64,000 bases of DNA from contig JADIYI010000008.1 in the NCBI GenBank assembly GCA_016705365.1, forward strand, positions 310,001 to 374,000, written 5' to 3'. Of this stretch, positions 50,272-60,064 are shown one piece after another. The notes below the pieces were generated by a model. It saw only the letters and a program-made list of their open reading frames with translations, searched no databases and was not told where the DNA came from. This stretch comes from Gammaproteobacteria bacterium. Lineage in GTDB: Bacteria; Pseudomonadota; Gammaproteobacteria; Pseudomonadales; UBA5518. The position numbers were made by a program, and so were the translations under genes. Each line of letters starts with the position of its first letter. The first letter of the stretch is position 1.

Positions 50272-52530
50272 TCAGATACGCGTGCGCACCGGTACGCCTT
50301 CGCGTCGCAAGCGCTCGTCGACGCAGGCGCGGATCGCCCGCGCATCGTCCATGCGCGCAACCTCGGCGAGCAGCGCCACGGCCTGCGCGCGACTGAAACG
50401 CCGCAGCGCCGATTTCACCGGCGCGAGATTGGTCGCGCTCATCGACAGCGTGTCATAGCCCATCGCGACCAGCAGCAGGGCCGCGCCGGGGTCGCCGGCA
50501 AGCTCGCCGCAGATACTGACCGGCTTGGCGGCCGCATGCGCCGCGTTCGCGACCGCGGCCAATGCCTGCAGCACCGCGGGATGAAACGAATGGTAGAGCC
50601 CCGCGACCCGCGCATTGTTGCGATCAACCGCCAGCAGGTACTGGGTGAGATCGTTGCTGCCGACCGACAGGAAATCGACGCGACCGGCGAGAGCGGCCGC
50701 CTGGTAGACCGCAGCCGGCACCTCGACCATCACCCCCACCGGCGGCAACTTCACGTCCCAGCCTTCTTCGCGAACCTCCGCATGCGCTCGGCCGAGCAGT
50801 ATCAATGCCTCGTCGACCTCGGCGGTATTGCTGATCATCGGCAACATGATGCGCAGATTGTCGAAGTCCACGCTTGCCTTGAGCATCGCGCGCACCTGCG
50901 CCAGGAAGATTTCCGGATGGTCGAGCGTCACCCGGATACCGCGCCAGCCGAGAAACGGGTTTTCTTCCTCGATCGGGAAGTACGGCAGCGCCTTGTCTCC
51001 ACCCACGTCGAGCGTGCGCATGGTAACCGGGCGCGGCGCGAAGGCCTCGAGCTGTTCCCGGTAGATCAGGCGCTGCTCCTCCTCGGTCGGGAAACGCTCG
51101 CGAACCAGGAACGGTATCTCGGTTCGGTAGAGCCCCACGCCCTCGGCGCTGCGCCCCAACGAGCGAATGATCGCGGAATCGAGCCCGGTATTGAGCATCA
51201 GGCTCACCGCCTTGCCATCGGTCATCACGCACGGCAGATCGATGCAGCTTTCCATCGCGCGCGCATCGGCACGCTCGAGTGCCATCGCCTCGGCATATTG
51301 CTGCAGGACTTCCGGGGGCGGATTCACCAGCACCCGGCCTTCATTGCCATCGACCACGATCTCGGCGCCTTCCAGCGCCGCGAACGGCAGACCGACGACA
51401 CCCATCACGGTCGGCACACCCATTGCGCGTGCCAGGATCGCCACGTGCGAATTGCCCGAACCCGATACCGACACCAACGCCGCCAGGCGCACTGCGGGCA
51501 CATCGGCCAGCAAGGAGGCCGGGATCTCCTCCCCGACCAGCACGGTGTGCTGCGGATACTCGGTTATGGTCTGCACACCGGCCTGCAGTTGGGCCAGTAC
51601 CCGGCACCCGAGATCGCGCAGATCGGTGGCGCGATCGCGAATATAGGCGTCTTCCATCATTTCAAAAGTCTGCACGTGCTCGAGCATCACCTGGCTCAGG
51701 GCACCCTGGGCCCAGGAACCGCCACGGATGCGCTCGATCACCTCGCCGGAAATCGCCTGATCGTCGAGCAGCATGCGGTAGGCATCGAACAGCGCCAGCT
51801 CTTCCGGGCGCACCCGGGTGCTCAGCTGGGTGCGGATCGCGGCAATCTCCTCGCGCACCCGGTCCACCGCCCGCTGGAACAGCGTCACCTCGGCGGCGGG
51901 GTCCGTGCACTCGCGCTGCGGGACGCTATCGAGATCCGCGGGTGGCGAGACCACCACCACGCGCCCGATGGCGATGCCCGGCGATCCCGATATCCCGCGA
52001 AATTCCGTGGACCGTCCGCGGGCATCGCGACGCGCCCCGCGAAACGCCCCGGTCAGACTGGCGTGGGCGATGAGACCGGCGAGCTGCGCCGACATCGTGA
52101 CCAGGAAGGCTTCCTCGTCCTCGTCGAAACGGCGGCGCTCGCGCTGCTGCACCACCAGCACGCCGAGTACCTTGCGGTGGTGGATGATCGGCACCCCGAG
52201 AAAGGCCTTGAAGACCTCCTCGCCCGAATTCTCGATGTATTTGTAGTGCGGATGCGATTCGGCATTTTCGAGGTTGAGCGGCTCCTCGCGCCGCGCCACG
52301 TAGCCAATCAGTCCCTCGTCCAGGGCCAGGCTCACCTGCCCCTCGAGTTGCTTGTTCAGGCCCTCGGTGGCCATGAACACATAGCGATCGTGCTCCGCAT
52401 CATGGATGTACACCGAACACACCTCGGTGCCCATCGCATCGCGCACGCGCCGCACGATGATCTGCAGGGTTTGCGGCAGATCGCGCGCGGTGACCACCTC
52501 CTGCACGATGCTGCGCAGCGATTTCAGCAT
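50272..52530 (-). CDS. ptsP: Phosphoenolpyruvate-protein phosphotransferase PtsP (EI-Ntr)
   Basis: First enzyme of the nitrogen-related PTS. 752 residues: N-terminal GAF domain (VCSVYIHDAEHDRYVFMATEG), then enzyme I. The phospho-His is in GSGNSHVAILARAMG, with MRTLDVGGDKALPYFP, SVGSNDLTQYLLAVDRNN and the catalytic Cys region SICGELAGDP. ATG 52530 (MLKSLRSIV) matches the family start; ATG 52560 is an alternative. Follows rppH as in E. coli. Confidence 0.95.
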   Translation of the reverse strand: MLKSLRSIVQEVVTARDLPQTLQIIVRRVRDAMGTEVCSVYIHDAEHDRYVFMATEGLNKQLEGQVSLALDEGLIGYVARREEPLNLENAESHPHYKYIENSGEEVFKAFLGVPIIHHRKVLGVLVVQQRERRRFDEDEEAFLVTMSAQLAGLIAHASLTGAFRGARRDARGRSTEFRGISGSPGIAIGRVVVVSPPADLDSVPQRECTDPAAEVTLFQRAVDRVREEIAAIRTQLSTRVRPEELALFDAYRMLLDDQAISGEVIERIRGGSWAQGALSQVMLEHVQTFEMMEDAYIRDRATDLRDLGCRVLAQLQAGVQTITEYPQHTVLVGEEIPASLLADVPAVRLAALVSVSGSGNSHVAILARAMGVPTVMGVVGLPFAALEGAEIVVDGNEGRVLVNPPPEVLQQYAEAMALERADARAMESCIDLPCVMTDGKAVSLMLNTGLDSAIIRSLGRSAEGVGLYRTEIPFLVRERFPTEEEQRLIYREQLEAFAPRPVTMRTLDVGGDKALPYFPIEEENPFLGWRGIRVTLDHPEIFLAQVRAMLKASVDFDNLRIMLPMISNTAEVDEALILLGRAHAEVREEGWDVKLPPVGVMVEVPAAVYQAAALAGRVDFLSVGSNDLTQYLLAVDRNNARVAGLYHSFHPAVLQALAAVANAAHAAAKPVSICGELAGDPGAALLLVAMGYDTLSMSATNLAPVKSALRRFSRAQAVALLAEVARMDDARAIRACVDERLRREGVPVRTRI

Positions 52531-52549
52531 GGAATTGACCGGCGTCTTT

Positions 52550-53041
52550 TCAGCTCCCATTGCGCACCAGCCTGCCGTGACGTGGCGCCAGTTCCCAGAG
52601 CGCCCGACGATAGACTTCCCGCTTGAACGGCACGATCTGTCCCAGCGGATACCAGTAACTGACCCAGCGCCAGTGATCGAACTCCGGGGCGCGATGCGCA
52701 TCGACCCGCACCCGTTGGTCCTCGCTCACCAGGCGCAGCAGAAACCATTTCTGTTTCTGGCCGACAAAATTCGGATCACGCCGGTTGCGCATGTATTGCG
52801 GAGGCAGACGGTACTTGAGCCAGCCCGCGGTGCAGGCGAGCAGGTCCACATCGCTCTGCACCAGCCCGACCTCTTCGGTGAGCTCGCGGAACATCGCCTG
52901 CTCGGGCGATTCGTCCTCCTGGATACCGCCCTGCGGAAACTGCCAGGCATTCTGGCCGCGGCGGCGTGCCCACAGCAGGTCGCCCCGGCTGTTGGCCAGG
53001 ATGATTCCCACATTGGGTCGATAGCCTTGTTCATCGATCAC
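52550..53041 (-). CDS. rppH: RNA pyrophosphohydrolase
   Basis: Nudix enzyme that removes 5' pyrophosphate from mRNA and triggers decay. 163 residues from GTG 53041, giving the invariant IDEQGYRPNVGIIL start; ATG 53107 would add 22 residues atypical for the family. The Nudix box is GGIQEDESPEQAMFRELTEEVGL. Cotranscribed with ptsP, conserved order. Confidence 0.93.
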   Translation of the reverse strand: MIDEQGYRPNVGIILANSRGDLLWARRRGQNAWQFPQGGIQEDESPEQAMFRELTEEVGLVQSDVDLLACTAGWLKYRLPPQYMRNRRDPNFVGQKQKWFLLRLVSEDQRVRVDAHRAPEFDHWRWVSYWYPLGQIVPFKREVYRRALWELAPRHGRLVRNGS

Positions 53042-53108
53042 GCGCGCGCTTCCACCGATCGGAAAGGGTTCCGGGGCATTCTTCCACAGATCGTCCGGCG
53101 CGGACAAA

Positions 53109-54311
53109 TCAACGGTGACTGCGACAGATCAGGGTCTTCAGATAGCGGGTTTCGGCAATCGCCGGGTGCAGCGGATGATCCGGACCCTGCCCGGTGATTT
53201 CGAGGATCTGCAACTCCCGACCGGCCTGCTGCGCCGCAGCACGCACGATGTCGATCAGACCGGACTCCTCGAGATGCAGCGAGCAGGAGGCGCTCACCAG
53301 GATGGCATCGTCAGTGAGCAGGTTCATCGCGGCCCGGTTCAGCTTCTGGTAGGCGTGTTCCCCGCTCTTCTGGTCGCGACGACGCTTGATGAAGGCGGGT
53401 GGATCGAGTATCACCACGTCGAAGCGCTCGCCCTCGGCCGCCAGTTGCTGCATCTGCTCGAAGGCATCGCCGCAACGAAATGCAAGTTGCTCGCCCACGC
53501 CATTCAGCGCGGCGTTGCGCGCGGCCAGCGCCAGCGCCGGCTCGGAGCTGTCGATGCCGAGCACCGAGCTCGCGCCCGCGACCGCCGCCTGAACGCCCCA
53601 TGCCCCCGCATAGCAGAACACGTCCAGCACCCGCCGCCCACGCGCCAGCTCGGCCACGCGGCGGCGCCCGGTGCGATGGTCGAAGAACCAGCCGGTTTTC
53701 TGGCCACCATGCGGCGAGACCCAAAAGCGCACGCCGTTCTCGCCGAGCTCGATCAGCTCGGGTACCTCGCCATGAACCACCCGCGCGTACATCGGGAGCT
53801 GCTCCATATCACGGATGCTGGCGTCATTACGCAGCAGAATACCCGCCGGTGCCAGCAGTTCGACCAGCACCGCAACCAGCGCCTCGAGCAGCACTTCCAT
53901 GCCCGCGGTCGCGATCTGCACCACCACGTATTCGCCGTATCGATCGACGATCAGGCCGGGCAACCCGTCGCTGTCTCCGTAGGCAAGGCGGTAAAAGGGT
54001 TCGCTGAACAATTGCTCGCGCAAGGTGAGCGCCACACGCAGCCGCCCGCGCAGAAACGCCTCGCCCACCGCGGTGTTGCCCTCGCGCACCAGCATGCGGG
54101 CGCAGATCAGGGAGTGCGGGTTTACCGAAACCACGCCGAGCGGTCTTCCACTTGCGGCAAACAGCAGCGCCTGTGCACCCGGCGTGAACGCTCTGAGCGG
54201 TGTGGCCGCGGTATCGATCTCGTTGCTGTAGACCCAGTTGTGACCCTGGCGGATACGGCGATCTTCGTTACGCCGCAATTGCAGGCGCGGCAGCTCCATC
54301 GCGCCACTCAT
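53109..54311 (-). CDS. rlmI: 23S rRNA (cytosine1962-C5)-methyltransferase RlmI-like
   Basis: 400 residues: N-terminal PUA domain (RRIRQGHNWVYSNEI), EEHI domain, then Rossmann methyltransferase with VLDVFCYAGAWGVQAAVAGA, VILDPPAFIKRR and a late catalytic Cys in SASCSLHL. ATG 54311. Upstream of rppH on the same strand; specificity taken from the family. Confidence 0.9.
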   Translation of the reverse strand: MSGAMELPRLQLRRNEDRRIRQGHNWVYSNEIDTAATPLRAFTPGAQALLFAASGRPLGVVSVNPHSLICARMLVREGNTAVGEAFLRGRLRVALTLREQLFSEPFYRLAYGDSDGLPGLIVDRYGEYVVVQIATAGMEVLLEALVAVLVELLAPAGILLRNDASIRDMEQLPMYARVVHGEVPELIELGENGVRFWVSPHGGQKTGWFFDHRTGRRRVAELARGRRVLDVFCYAGAWGVQAAVAGASSVLGIDSSEPALALAARNAALNGVGEQLAFRCGDAFEQMQQLAAEGERFDVVILDPPAFIKRRRDQKSGEHAYQKLNRAAMNLLTDDAILVSASCSLHLEESGLIDIVRAAAQQAGRELQILEITGQGPDHPLHPAIAETRYLKTLICRSHR

Positions 54312-54329
54312 CAGCTGGACGCTCCGGGT

Positions 54330-54719
54330 TCATTCCTCATCGAGGCTTGCTTCATAGGCTTCGGCGTCGAGCAGCGCGTCCATGTCCTCGCTGCTGTCGG
54401 CGCGCAGCCGGAAAAACCATCCGTCGCCATAGGGGTCGGCATTTACCTGTTCCGGGTTGCCTTCGAGCGCCTCGTTGACTTCGATCACCTCGCCCGCGAC
54501 CGGAGCGTAGATATCGGACGCGGCCTTGACCGATTCGACCACGCCGGCCTGCTCGCCCGCATCGAGGTGGGTGCCTGTTTCGGGGAGTTCGACGAACACC
54601 ACATCACCGAGCGCGGCCTGGGCATGATCACTGATACCCACGGTCACGATACCCGTGCCATCGTCCATGGCCCACTCGTGGGTAATGGCAAATTTTCGAT
54701 CCGCAGGAACAGTGCTCAT
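54330..54719 (-). CDS. gcvH: Glycine cleavage system H protein
   Basis: 129-residue lipoyl carrier. Lipoylation site Lys in GVVESVKAASDIYAPVAGEV; N-terminal HEWAMDDGTGIVTVGISDHAQ. Shuttles the aminomethyl group among P, T and L proteins. ATG 54719; gcvT, gcvP are not in the window. Confidence 0.96.
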   Translation of the reverse strand: MSTVPADRKFAITHEWAMDDGTGIVTVGISDHAQAALGDVVFVELPETGTHLDAGEQAGVVESVKAASDIYAPVAGEVIEVNEALEGNPEQVNADPYGDGWFFRLRADSSEDMDALLDAEAYEASLDEE

Positions 54720-54834
54720 CGGGAACCCCCGGCAATAAAATAGAAGGATGAAGAGTGGCGATCGCTGACCGGCGGCGATTCTAACGTCCGCCCCGGCAAA
54801 ACAAAACCACGCCGGCGCGACGTTGAACGCCTTC

Positions 54835-56064
54835 TCAGCCAAGCCCCATGGCGCGGCGCATGAACTCGCGTTTGAGCGGCCCGCTGCGATGCACCAGGCT
54901 CATGCCGACGTTACGCAGCAGGCGCAGGTCGAGCCGATCCGCGCCGTACAGGCGGCGAAACCCCTGCATCGCGCGCAGCATCAGCGCGTTTTCCCCGCGT
55001 CGACGCCTCTGGTAGCGTGCCAGCACGTCCAGATCGCCGGGTCCGGCGCCACGACGCAGGGCGCGACCAAGCTCTTCGGCCAATACCCGCACGTCGGAGA
55101 ATCCGAGGTTGATGCCCTGCCCGGCCAACGGATGGATCACGTGCGCGGCATCGCCGACCAGCACGACGCCCGGGGCAACATACGCGTCGGCATGCTGTTG
55201 GCGCAGCGGAAAATCGTAGCGCCGGGATACCTCGCTTATGCCACCGAGACAACTCTCGCAGGCGCGCTGCAACTCCAGCGCGAACGCGCGATCGTCGAGC
55301 GCCAGCAACTGTTGTGCCCGTCCATCGTCCGCGCTCCACACGATCGAGCAGGCGTGATCAGCCTCCAGCGTCGCCAGTGGCAGCAGTGCCAGCGGTCCGG
55401 ATTGCAGAAATCGTTGCCGCGCGGTGCGCCGGTGACCCTCGTCCGTGCGGATGGTGGCAACGATCGCACGCTGGCCGCAGTCCTCGGTGCGCGCCCGCAC
55501 ACCACACAACCGGCGTACCGCGGAATTTGCACCATCGGCGCCGACCAGCAACGCAGTATCGATGAGAGCGCCGGAGGCAAGCTGCAGGCGCAGCGCGGCG
55601 CGCCCGGCTACAGGCTGCTCGAGGGCGAGCAGCCGCTCGGATCCCTTCAGCTCGACATTAGGGCAACTGCCCAGGCGCGCCAGCAAAGCACCCACGATCC
55701 AGCGGTTCTCGACGATATGGCCGAGTTCCGGTCGCCGCACCTCCTCGGCGCGGAACTCGATCAGGCCACTGCCGTCCTCCTCCCATACGCGCATCGCCTC
55801 GTAGGAGCTCCGGGCTCGCGGCGGGATCAAATCCCAGGCGCCGACCTCGCGCATCAGCTCCGTCGAGGCGGCGCTCAGGGCGCTGACCCGTGGATCGACC
55901 TCGGCAATGGTAGCGGCAAGCGGCGGCAGCGAGTCCGCCAGCGCAGCGGCCTCGACCAGCAGTACCTCGTGACCGAGCGGCGCCAGAGTTGCGGCCAGCG
56001 CGCAGCCGGCAATACCGCCGCCGACGATCACCACATCATAAGAAGGCACTCGAGGAGACTTCAT
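54835..56064 (-). CDS. ubiI: Ubiquinone hydroxylase UbiI/VisC-like
   Basis: 409-residue FAD monooxygenase of ubiquinone synthesis. FAD-binding VVIVGGGIAGCALA at residues 11-24, DG motif GADGANSAVRRL and the GD motif VLVGDAAHVIHPLAGQGINLG. Second of a tandem pair with UbiH; the ring position (C5) is assigned by analogy to the usual ubiI-ubiH order. Confidence 0.85.
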   Translation of the reverse strand: MKSPRVPSYDVVIVGGGIAGCALAATLAPLGHEVLLVEAAALADSLPPLAATIAEVDPRVSALSAASTELMREVGAWDLIPPRARSSYEAMRVWEEDGSGLIEFRAEEVRRPELGHIVENRWIVGALLARLGSCPNVELKGSERLLALEQPVAGRAALRLQLASGALIDTALLVGADGANSAVRRLCGVRARTEDCGQRAIVATIRTDEGHRRTARQRFLQSGPLALLPLATLEADHACSIVWSADDGRAQQLLALDDRAFALELQRACESCLGGISEVSRRYDFPLRQQHADAYVAPGVVLVGDAAHVIHPLAGQGINLGFSDVRVLAEELGRALRRGAGPGDLDVLARYQRRRRGENALMLRAMQGFRRLYGADRLDLRLLRNVGMSLVHRSGPLKREFMRRAMGLG

Positions 56065-56070
56065 CGATGC

Positions 56071-57294
56071 TCAGCTCCCACCCAGTCCGGTCGCCTGGCG
56101 CACCAGCAGACTGCGTGCCCCGGGCAGCAGATCGAGCCCGATCAGGCCGAGACCACGCGCCGCAGCCAGCGGCAGAAACGCACTGCCGAACAACCGCGGC
56201 AGCACGTCGCTGAAGCCGCCGGTGAGTTCCTGATCGAGGCGCTGTGCATCCACGAAGCGCTGCAGCAGGGCCAGCGAGCCCGGGTTTTCACCCCGCGCAT
56301 CAGCCTCGCGCAACAACTCGGCGAGCGCCGCCACATCGCGCAACGACAGGTTGAATCCCTGCCCGGCCACCGGGTGGAGCGAGTGCGCGGCATTGCCGAG
56401 CAGCACCACGCCGGCACGCGCCTGCTCGCTCGCCGAGGACCGGCCGAGAGGGTAGATATGGCGCTCGCCGCAACGGCTCAAGCGCCCGAGACGATAACCG
56501 AAGCGGGTCTGCAGACGGCGCAGGAAACTGCTTTCATCGAGGGCTGCCGCTGCGGTCGCGAGCGCGGGTGGCAACACCCAGACCAGTGCGCTGCGCGCAC
56601 CTCGGTCGGCGTCCGGCGGCAATGGCAGCATGGCCAGCGGCCCCTGGTCACTGAAGCGCTCGAACGCAAGCCCGCCGTGGTCTTTCTGGTGTCCGATATT
56701 GGTGATCAGGGCGTGCTGCCCGTAGGGCAGCTGCTCCATGGCGATGCCAAGCCGGGCGGCAAGGCCGGAGCGCGCGCCATCGGCGATCACCGCGAGTGAG
56801 GCGTCGAATTCGAGCTCCCGCCCGTCCTCGCGCACATCCAGCCGCGCACCACCGGGAGTGACTCGGATGTTCGCAACACTGGCGGGTGCCAGCACTCGCA
56901 GCGACGGACATCTGGCCAAGGCGCCATGAAGCACGCTGCCGAGCCACTGGTTCTCGACCACGAAACCGAGCGCTTCGAGGCCTTCCTCACGCGCATCCAT
57001 GCGGGTCGACCCGAAATGTCCGCGATCGGACACATGGATGCGTTGTATCGCCTGGGCATGACCACGCACCGCTTGCCAAAGGCCCAGACCGTCGAGAAAG
57101 CGCGCGCTGCTCAACGACAATGCGGTCGAGCGCGCATCGAAACTCGGCTGCCGGGAAGGCGCGTGTCCGGCGCCCAGCAATGCCGTGCTCTCGATCACCG
57201 CAACGCGCAGCGTGGTATTGCTCAGCGCGCACGCCAGGCTGGCACCGACCATGCCACCGCCGACGATCACCACATCGAAGTGCTCTGCGCTCAC
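56071..57294 (-). CDS. ubiH: Ubiquinone hydroxylase UbiH
   Basis: 407 residues. VVIVGGGMVGASLACAL, DARSTALS and VVLLGNAAHSLHPVAGQGFNLS; the GN (not GD) in this last motif is typical of UbiH. Hydroxylates the quinone ring (C6 in E. coli nomenclature). Overlaps pepP by ATGA and precedes ubiI by 6 bp, giving the classic ygfB-pepP-ubiH-ubiI operon. Confidence 0.92.
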   Translation of the reverse strand: MSAEHFDVVIVGGGMVGASLACALSNTTLRVAVIESTALLGAGHAPSRQPSFDARSTALSLSSARFLDGLGLWQAVRGHAQAIQRIHVSDRGHFGSTRMDAREEGLEALGFVVENQWLGSVLHGALARCPSLRVLAPASVANIRVTPGGARLDVREDGRELEFDASLAVIADGARSGLAARLGIAMEQLPYGQHALITNIGHQKDHGGLAFERFSDQGPLAMLPLPPDADRGARSALVWVLPPALATAAAALDESSFLRRLQTRFGYRLGRLSRCGERHIYPLGRSSASEQARAGVVLLGNAAHSLHPVAGQGFNLSLRDVAALAELLREADARGENPGSLALLQRFVDAQRLDQELTGGFSDVLPRLFGSAFLPLAAARGLGLIGLDLLPGARSLLVRQATGLGGS

Positions 57295-58643
57295 CTGGAT
57301 TTCGCCATCAATTGCTCGATATCGGCGACTGCTTTCGGCGCCGCATCGCTCAAAACCTGGCGTCCACCACGGGTCACCACCACGTCATCCTCGATGCGGA
57401 TGCCGATGCCGCGCCATTTCTTGGCCACGGAAGGATCATCCGGTGAAACATAGATACCGGGTTCGATGGTCAGCACCATGCCGGGTTCCAGCACCCGCCA
57501 CTCGTCGGCGATCTTGTAGTCGCCCACATCGTGCACGTCCAAGCCGAGCCAGTGACCGGCCCGGTGCATGTAGAAGGGCCGGAAGGCCTCGAGATCCACC
57601 AGCTCGTTCAACTCGCCATCGAGCAGGCCGAGGTCACGCAGGCCCGCGGTGATCACGCGCACCGTGATGTCGTGCGGCTGGTTCCAGTGACTGCCCGGCT
57701 TCACGGCGCGGATTGCGGCGAGCTGTGCCTCCAGCACGATCTCGTAGAGCGCGCGCTGCGCGCCATCGAAGCGGCCGTTGACCGGAAAGGTGCGGGTCAC
57801 ATCCGAGGCGTAGTGCTCGAACTCGCAGCCCGCATCGATCAGCACCAGCTCGCCGGCGCGCAACCGGGCGTTGTTCTCGACGTAGTGGAGGATGCAGCCG
57901 TTGCGTCCACCGCCGACGATGCTGCTGTAGGCAGGCGAACGCGCGCCCCGGGTGGCGAACTCGTGCAGCAGCTCCGCCTCGAGCTGGTACTCGTACATGC
58001 CGGGCCGGCAGACACGCATGGCACGCTTGTGTGCCTGCGCGGAAATCTCGCCCGCGCGCTGCATGACCTTGATCTCGTCCGTGCTCTTGTAGAGACGCAG
58101 CTCGTGCAGCAGATGATCGAGATCGAGAAACTCGCCGGGCGGATGCGCTCCGGACCGGGCCCTGGCGCGGATCTTGTTGATCCAGACCATCAGCCGGCGA
58201 TCGAAATCCGCTTGCCGGCCCATTGCGTAATAGACCCGCTCGCGCCCCTCGATCAGGCCGGGGAGGATGTCATCGATATCGCCGATCGGAAATGCATCAT
58301 CGGCGCCATACTGCTCGCAGACACCCTCCGGACCCGCGCGATAGCCATCCCATAACTCACGCGCGCGGTCGCGTTCGCGACAGAACAGGAGGAATTCGCC
58401 GTGGCGCCGTCCGGGGGCCAGCACCAGCACGGATTCCGGTTCGGAAAACCCGCTGAGGTAGTGAAAATCGCTGTCCTGGCGAAATGGATAGGTGTTGTCG
58501 CGGTTGCGGATGCGGATCTCGGAAGAGGGCAGGATCGCGATGCTGTCCGGCTCCATCAACGCCATCAGGTCACGGCGCCGGCGCGCAAACTCCCGGTTGC
58601 CGATCCGCGGTTGCGCGGGCGCGCGCCTGCTGGTGGCCGGCAT
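57291..58643 (-). CDS. pepP: Xaa-Pro aminopeptidase P
   Basis: 450-residue M24B metallopeptidase removing N-terminal residues before proline. Metal ligands visible in LIDAGCEFEHYASDVTRTFP, HRAGHWLGLDVHD, TIEPGIYV and GIRIEDDVVV. N-terminal AMP_N domain ending SSEIRIRNRDNTYPF. ATG 58643 touches the ygfB stop. Confidence 0.96.
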   Translation of the reverse strand: MPATSRRAPAQPRIGNREFARRRRDLMALMEPDSIAILPSSEIRIRNRDNTYPFRQDSDFHYLSGFSEPESVLVLAPGRRHGEFLLFCRERDRARELWDGYRAGPEGVCEQYGADDAFPIGDIDDILPGLIEGRERVYYAMGRQADFDRRLMVWINKIRARARSGAHPPGEFLDLDHLLHELRLYKSTDEIKVMQRAGEISAQAHKRAMRVCRPGMYEYQLEAELLHEFATRGARSPAYSSIVGGGRNGCILHYVENNARLRAGELVLIDAGCEFEHYASDVTRTFPVNGRFDGAQRALYEIVLEAQLAAIRAVKPGSHWNQPHDITVRVITAGLRDLGLLDGELNELVDLEAFRPFYMHRAGHWLGLDVHDVGDYKIADEWRVLEPGMVLTIEPGIYVSPDDPSVAKKWRGIGIRIEDDVVVTRGGRQVLSDAAPKAVADIEQLMAKSR

Positions 58644-59188
58644 CAGTGCAGCGTCGCTTCGACGGGCGCCGCGCGCTCGGTGAAGATTCCGAGCGCGGCG
58701 ATGCGCACGAACTCCGCGATCTGCATGAAATCATTCTCGTCCTCGTCGTCTCCCTCGGCCAGTGACTCCTCGTCGAGACCACCCGCGATGGAACCCAGAT
58801 CGGCAAGAATCTCGCTGGTCTCGGCGGACAGCGCCGCACCGCTATTCATCGCGGAAAAGCCGTCGACGAAAGCCTCGCACCACTCGGCAAGCGCCCGTAC
58901 CCGCGCCGCGAGGCTGGTGTCGTCGTCGGGAAGCAGCGGCGTGAATCCAAACTCCGGATCGCGCAGCGCCTCCTCGGTGACACGCACTGCATCGAGCACT
59001 CCGCTCACCTTCAGGTCCTGCTCATCGAGGACCAGATCGAGGCAGGCGCCCAGCGCGGAGGCGCTGAGACGCGCGCCGGTATCCGCGCACAAGCCTCCCA
59101 CCAGGGCCCCGTGCAGGCTGGCAACGGAGAGCTCCGGATCGAGCATCGCGGCAATTGCCGCAAAGCCATCGCTTTCGGCTTGCATCAT
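58643..59188 (-). CDS. ygfB: UPF0149 family protein YgfB
   Basis: 181 residues; opening LDPELSVASLHGALVGGLCA and later ALAEWCEAFVDGFSAM, with the acidic stretch EGDDEDENDF near the end. In Pseudomonas a homolog has been linked to regulation of beta-lactam resistance (from memory). First gene of the pepP-ubiH-ubiI operon; divergent from the zapA operon. Confidence 0.9.
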   Translation of the reverse strand: MMQAESDGFAAIAAMLDPELSVASLHGALVGGLCADTGARLSASALGACLDLVLDEQDLKVSGVLDAVRVTEEALRDPEFGFTPLLPDDDTSLAARVRALAEWCEAFVDGFSAMNSGAALSAETSEILADLGSIAGGLDEESLAEGDDEDENDFMQIAEFVRIAALGIFTERAAPVEATLH

Positions 59189-59285
59189 TCAGACACCGTG
59201 AACCATCTTGAAATCGTCGCTCGATTGACCGTGACAGGGTGGCTCACTATAGTAACCAAAGCGCGTGATGCGATGAAGGCATCCA

Positions 59286-59495
59286 ATGGAAATGCAGCAA
59301 TTGAAACTTCTCGAGCAACGGGTCGAAGACCTGATCCGGCTGTGTGCACGCCTGGATCAGGAGATCCGCGCCCTCAAGAGCTCGGAGCGGCAACTGCGCG
59401 ACGAACGGGCGCAACTGCTGCGCAAGAACGAGGACGCGCGCTCCAAGGTGGAAGCGATGATCGGGCGCCTGCGCTCCCTGGAGCAGGAATCATGA
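59286..59495 (+). CDS. ZapB-like/TIGR02449 coiled-coil protein
   Basis: 69 residues, entirely coiled coil: LKLLEQRVEDLIRLCARLDQ and RSKVEAMIGRLRSLEQ. TIGR02449-type protein that regularly precedes zapA and probably helps divisome assembly. ATG 59286; its stop overlaps the zapA start (ATGA). Confidence 0.85.
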   Translation: MEMQQLKLLEQRVEDLIRLCARLDQEIRALKSSERQLRDERAQLLRKNEDARSKVEAMIGRLRSLEQES

Positions 59496-59806
59496 GTGCG
59501 GATGTCAACACCGTAAAGGTGAACATTCTCGACAAGGATTACCAGGTTTCCTGCCCGGCCGCGGAGCGCGATGCGCTGGTCGAATCGGCGCGTTACCTCG
59601 ACCAGCAAATGCGCACCATCCGCCAGGGTGGCAAGGTGGTCGGCGTCGAGCGCATCGCGGTGATGGCAGCGCTCAACATCACCCATGAGCTGATTCGCCA
59701 GGGTCAGCAGTCCAGCCTCGGCAGCCAGGATCTGCAGGAGCGGATCCGACGGCTTACCACGCGCATCGACGACAGCATCAACAGCGTCCGCCAGATGGAA
59801 ATGTAG
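59492..59806 (+). CDS. zapA: Cell division protein ZapA
   Basis: 104 residues; TVKVNILDKDYQVSCPAAER and LDQQMRTIRQGGKVVGVERIAVMAALNITHEL, then a coiled-coil tail. Cross-links FtsZ protofilaments. ATG 59492; followed by 6S RNA as in most gammaproteobacteria. Confidence 0.94.
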   Translation: MSADVNTVKVNILDKDYQVSCPAAERDALVESARYLDQQMRTIRQGGKVVGVERIAVMAALNITHELIRQGQQSSLGSQDLQERIRRLTTRIDDSINSVRQMEM

Positions 59807-59849
59807 ACCCGTCGGCTGCTTCGCATAATTCTGCTGTTATACTTCACGC

Positions 59850-60029
59850 CGATTCCCTGGACTATTTGCCAGCCAGTTAGTCCTCGAGCCGATTGACACC
59901 AAACTGGGGGTCTCTCGATTGGAGCCAGTGTGCATGTCCGCACGTCGGAAAGCCTGAGGCGCCGCAGAGGCCACCGCCTTGAACCGTTGGGTTCAAGGGC
60001 GACATTGGCAGCGGTAGCTCCGGGGAATC
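59850..60029 (+). ncRNA. ssrS: 6S RNA (SsrS)
   Basis: About 180 nt. The 5' closing stem begins near ATTCCCTGGACT-ATTTGCCAGCC and pairs with GGCAGCGGTAGCTCCGGGGAAT at the 3' side (both 20 nt or fewer per arm). GAGCCGAT and the conserved hairpin CCTTGAACC...GGGTTCAAGGG are present. A TATACT box lies at 59837-59842. Sequesters sigma-70 RNA polymerase in stationary phase. Position between zapA and ygfA is the standard one; ends are approximate. Confidence 0.9.
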
Positions 60030-60064
60030 CCCATCCTGCGCCTGATCACCCGGATACCTGATCG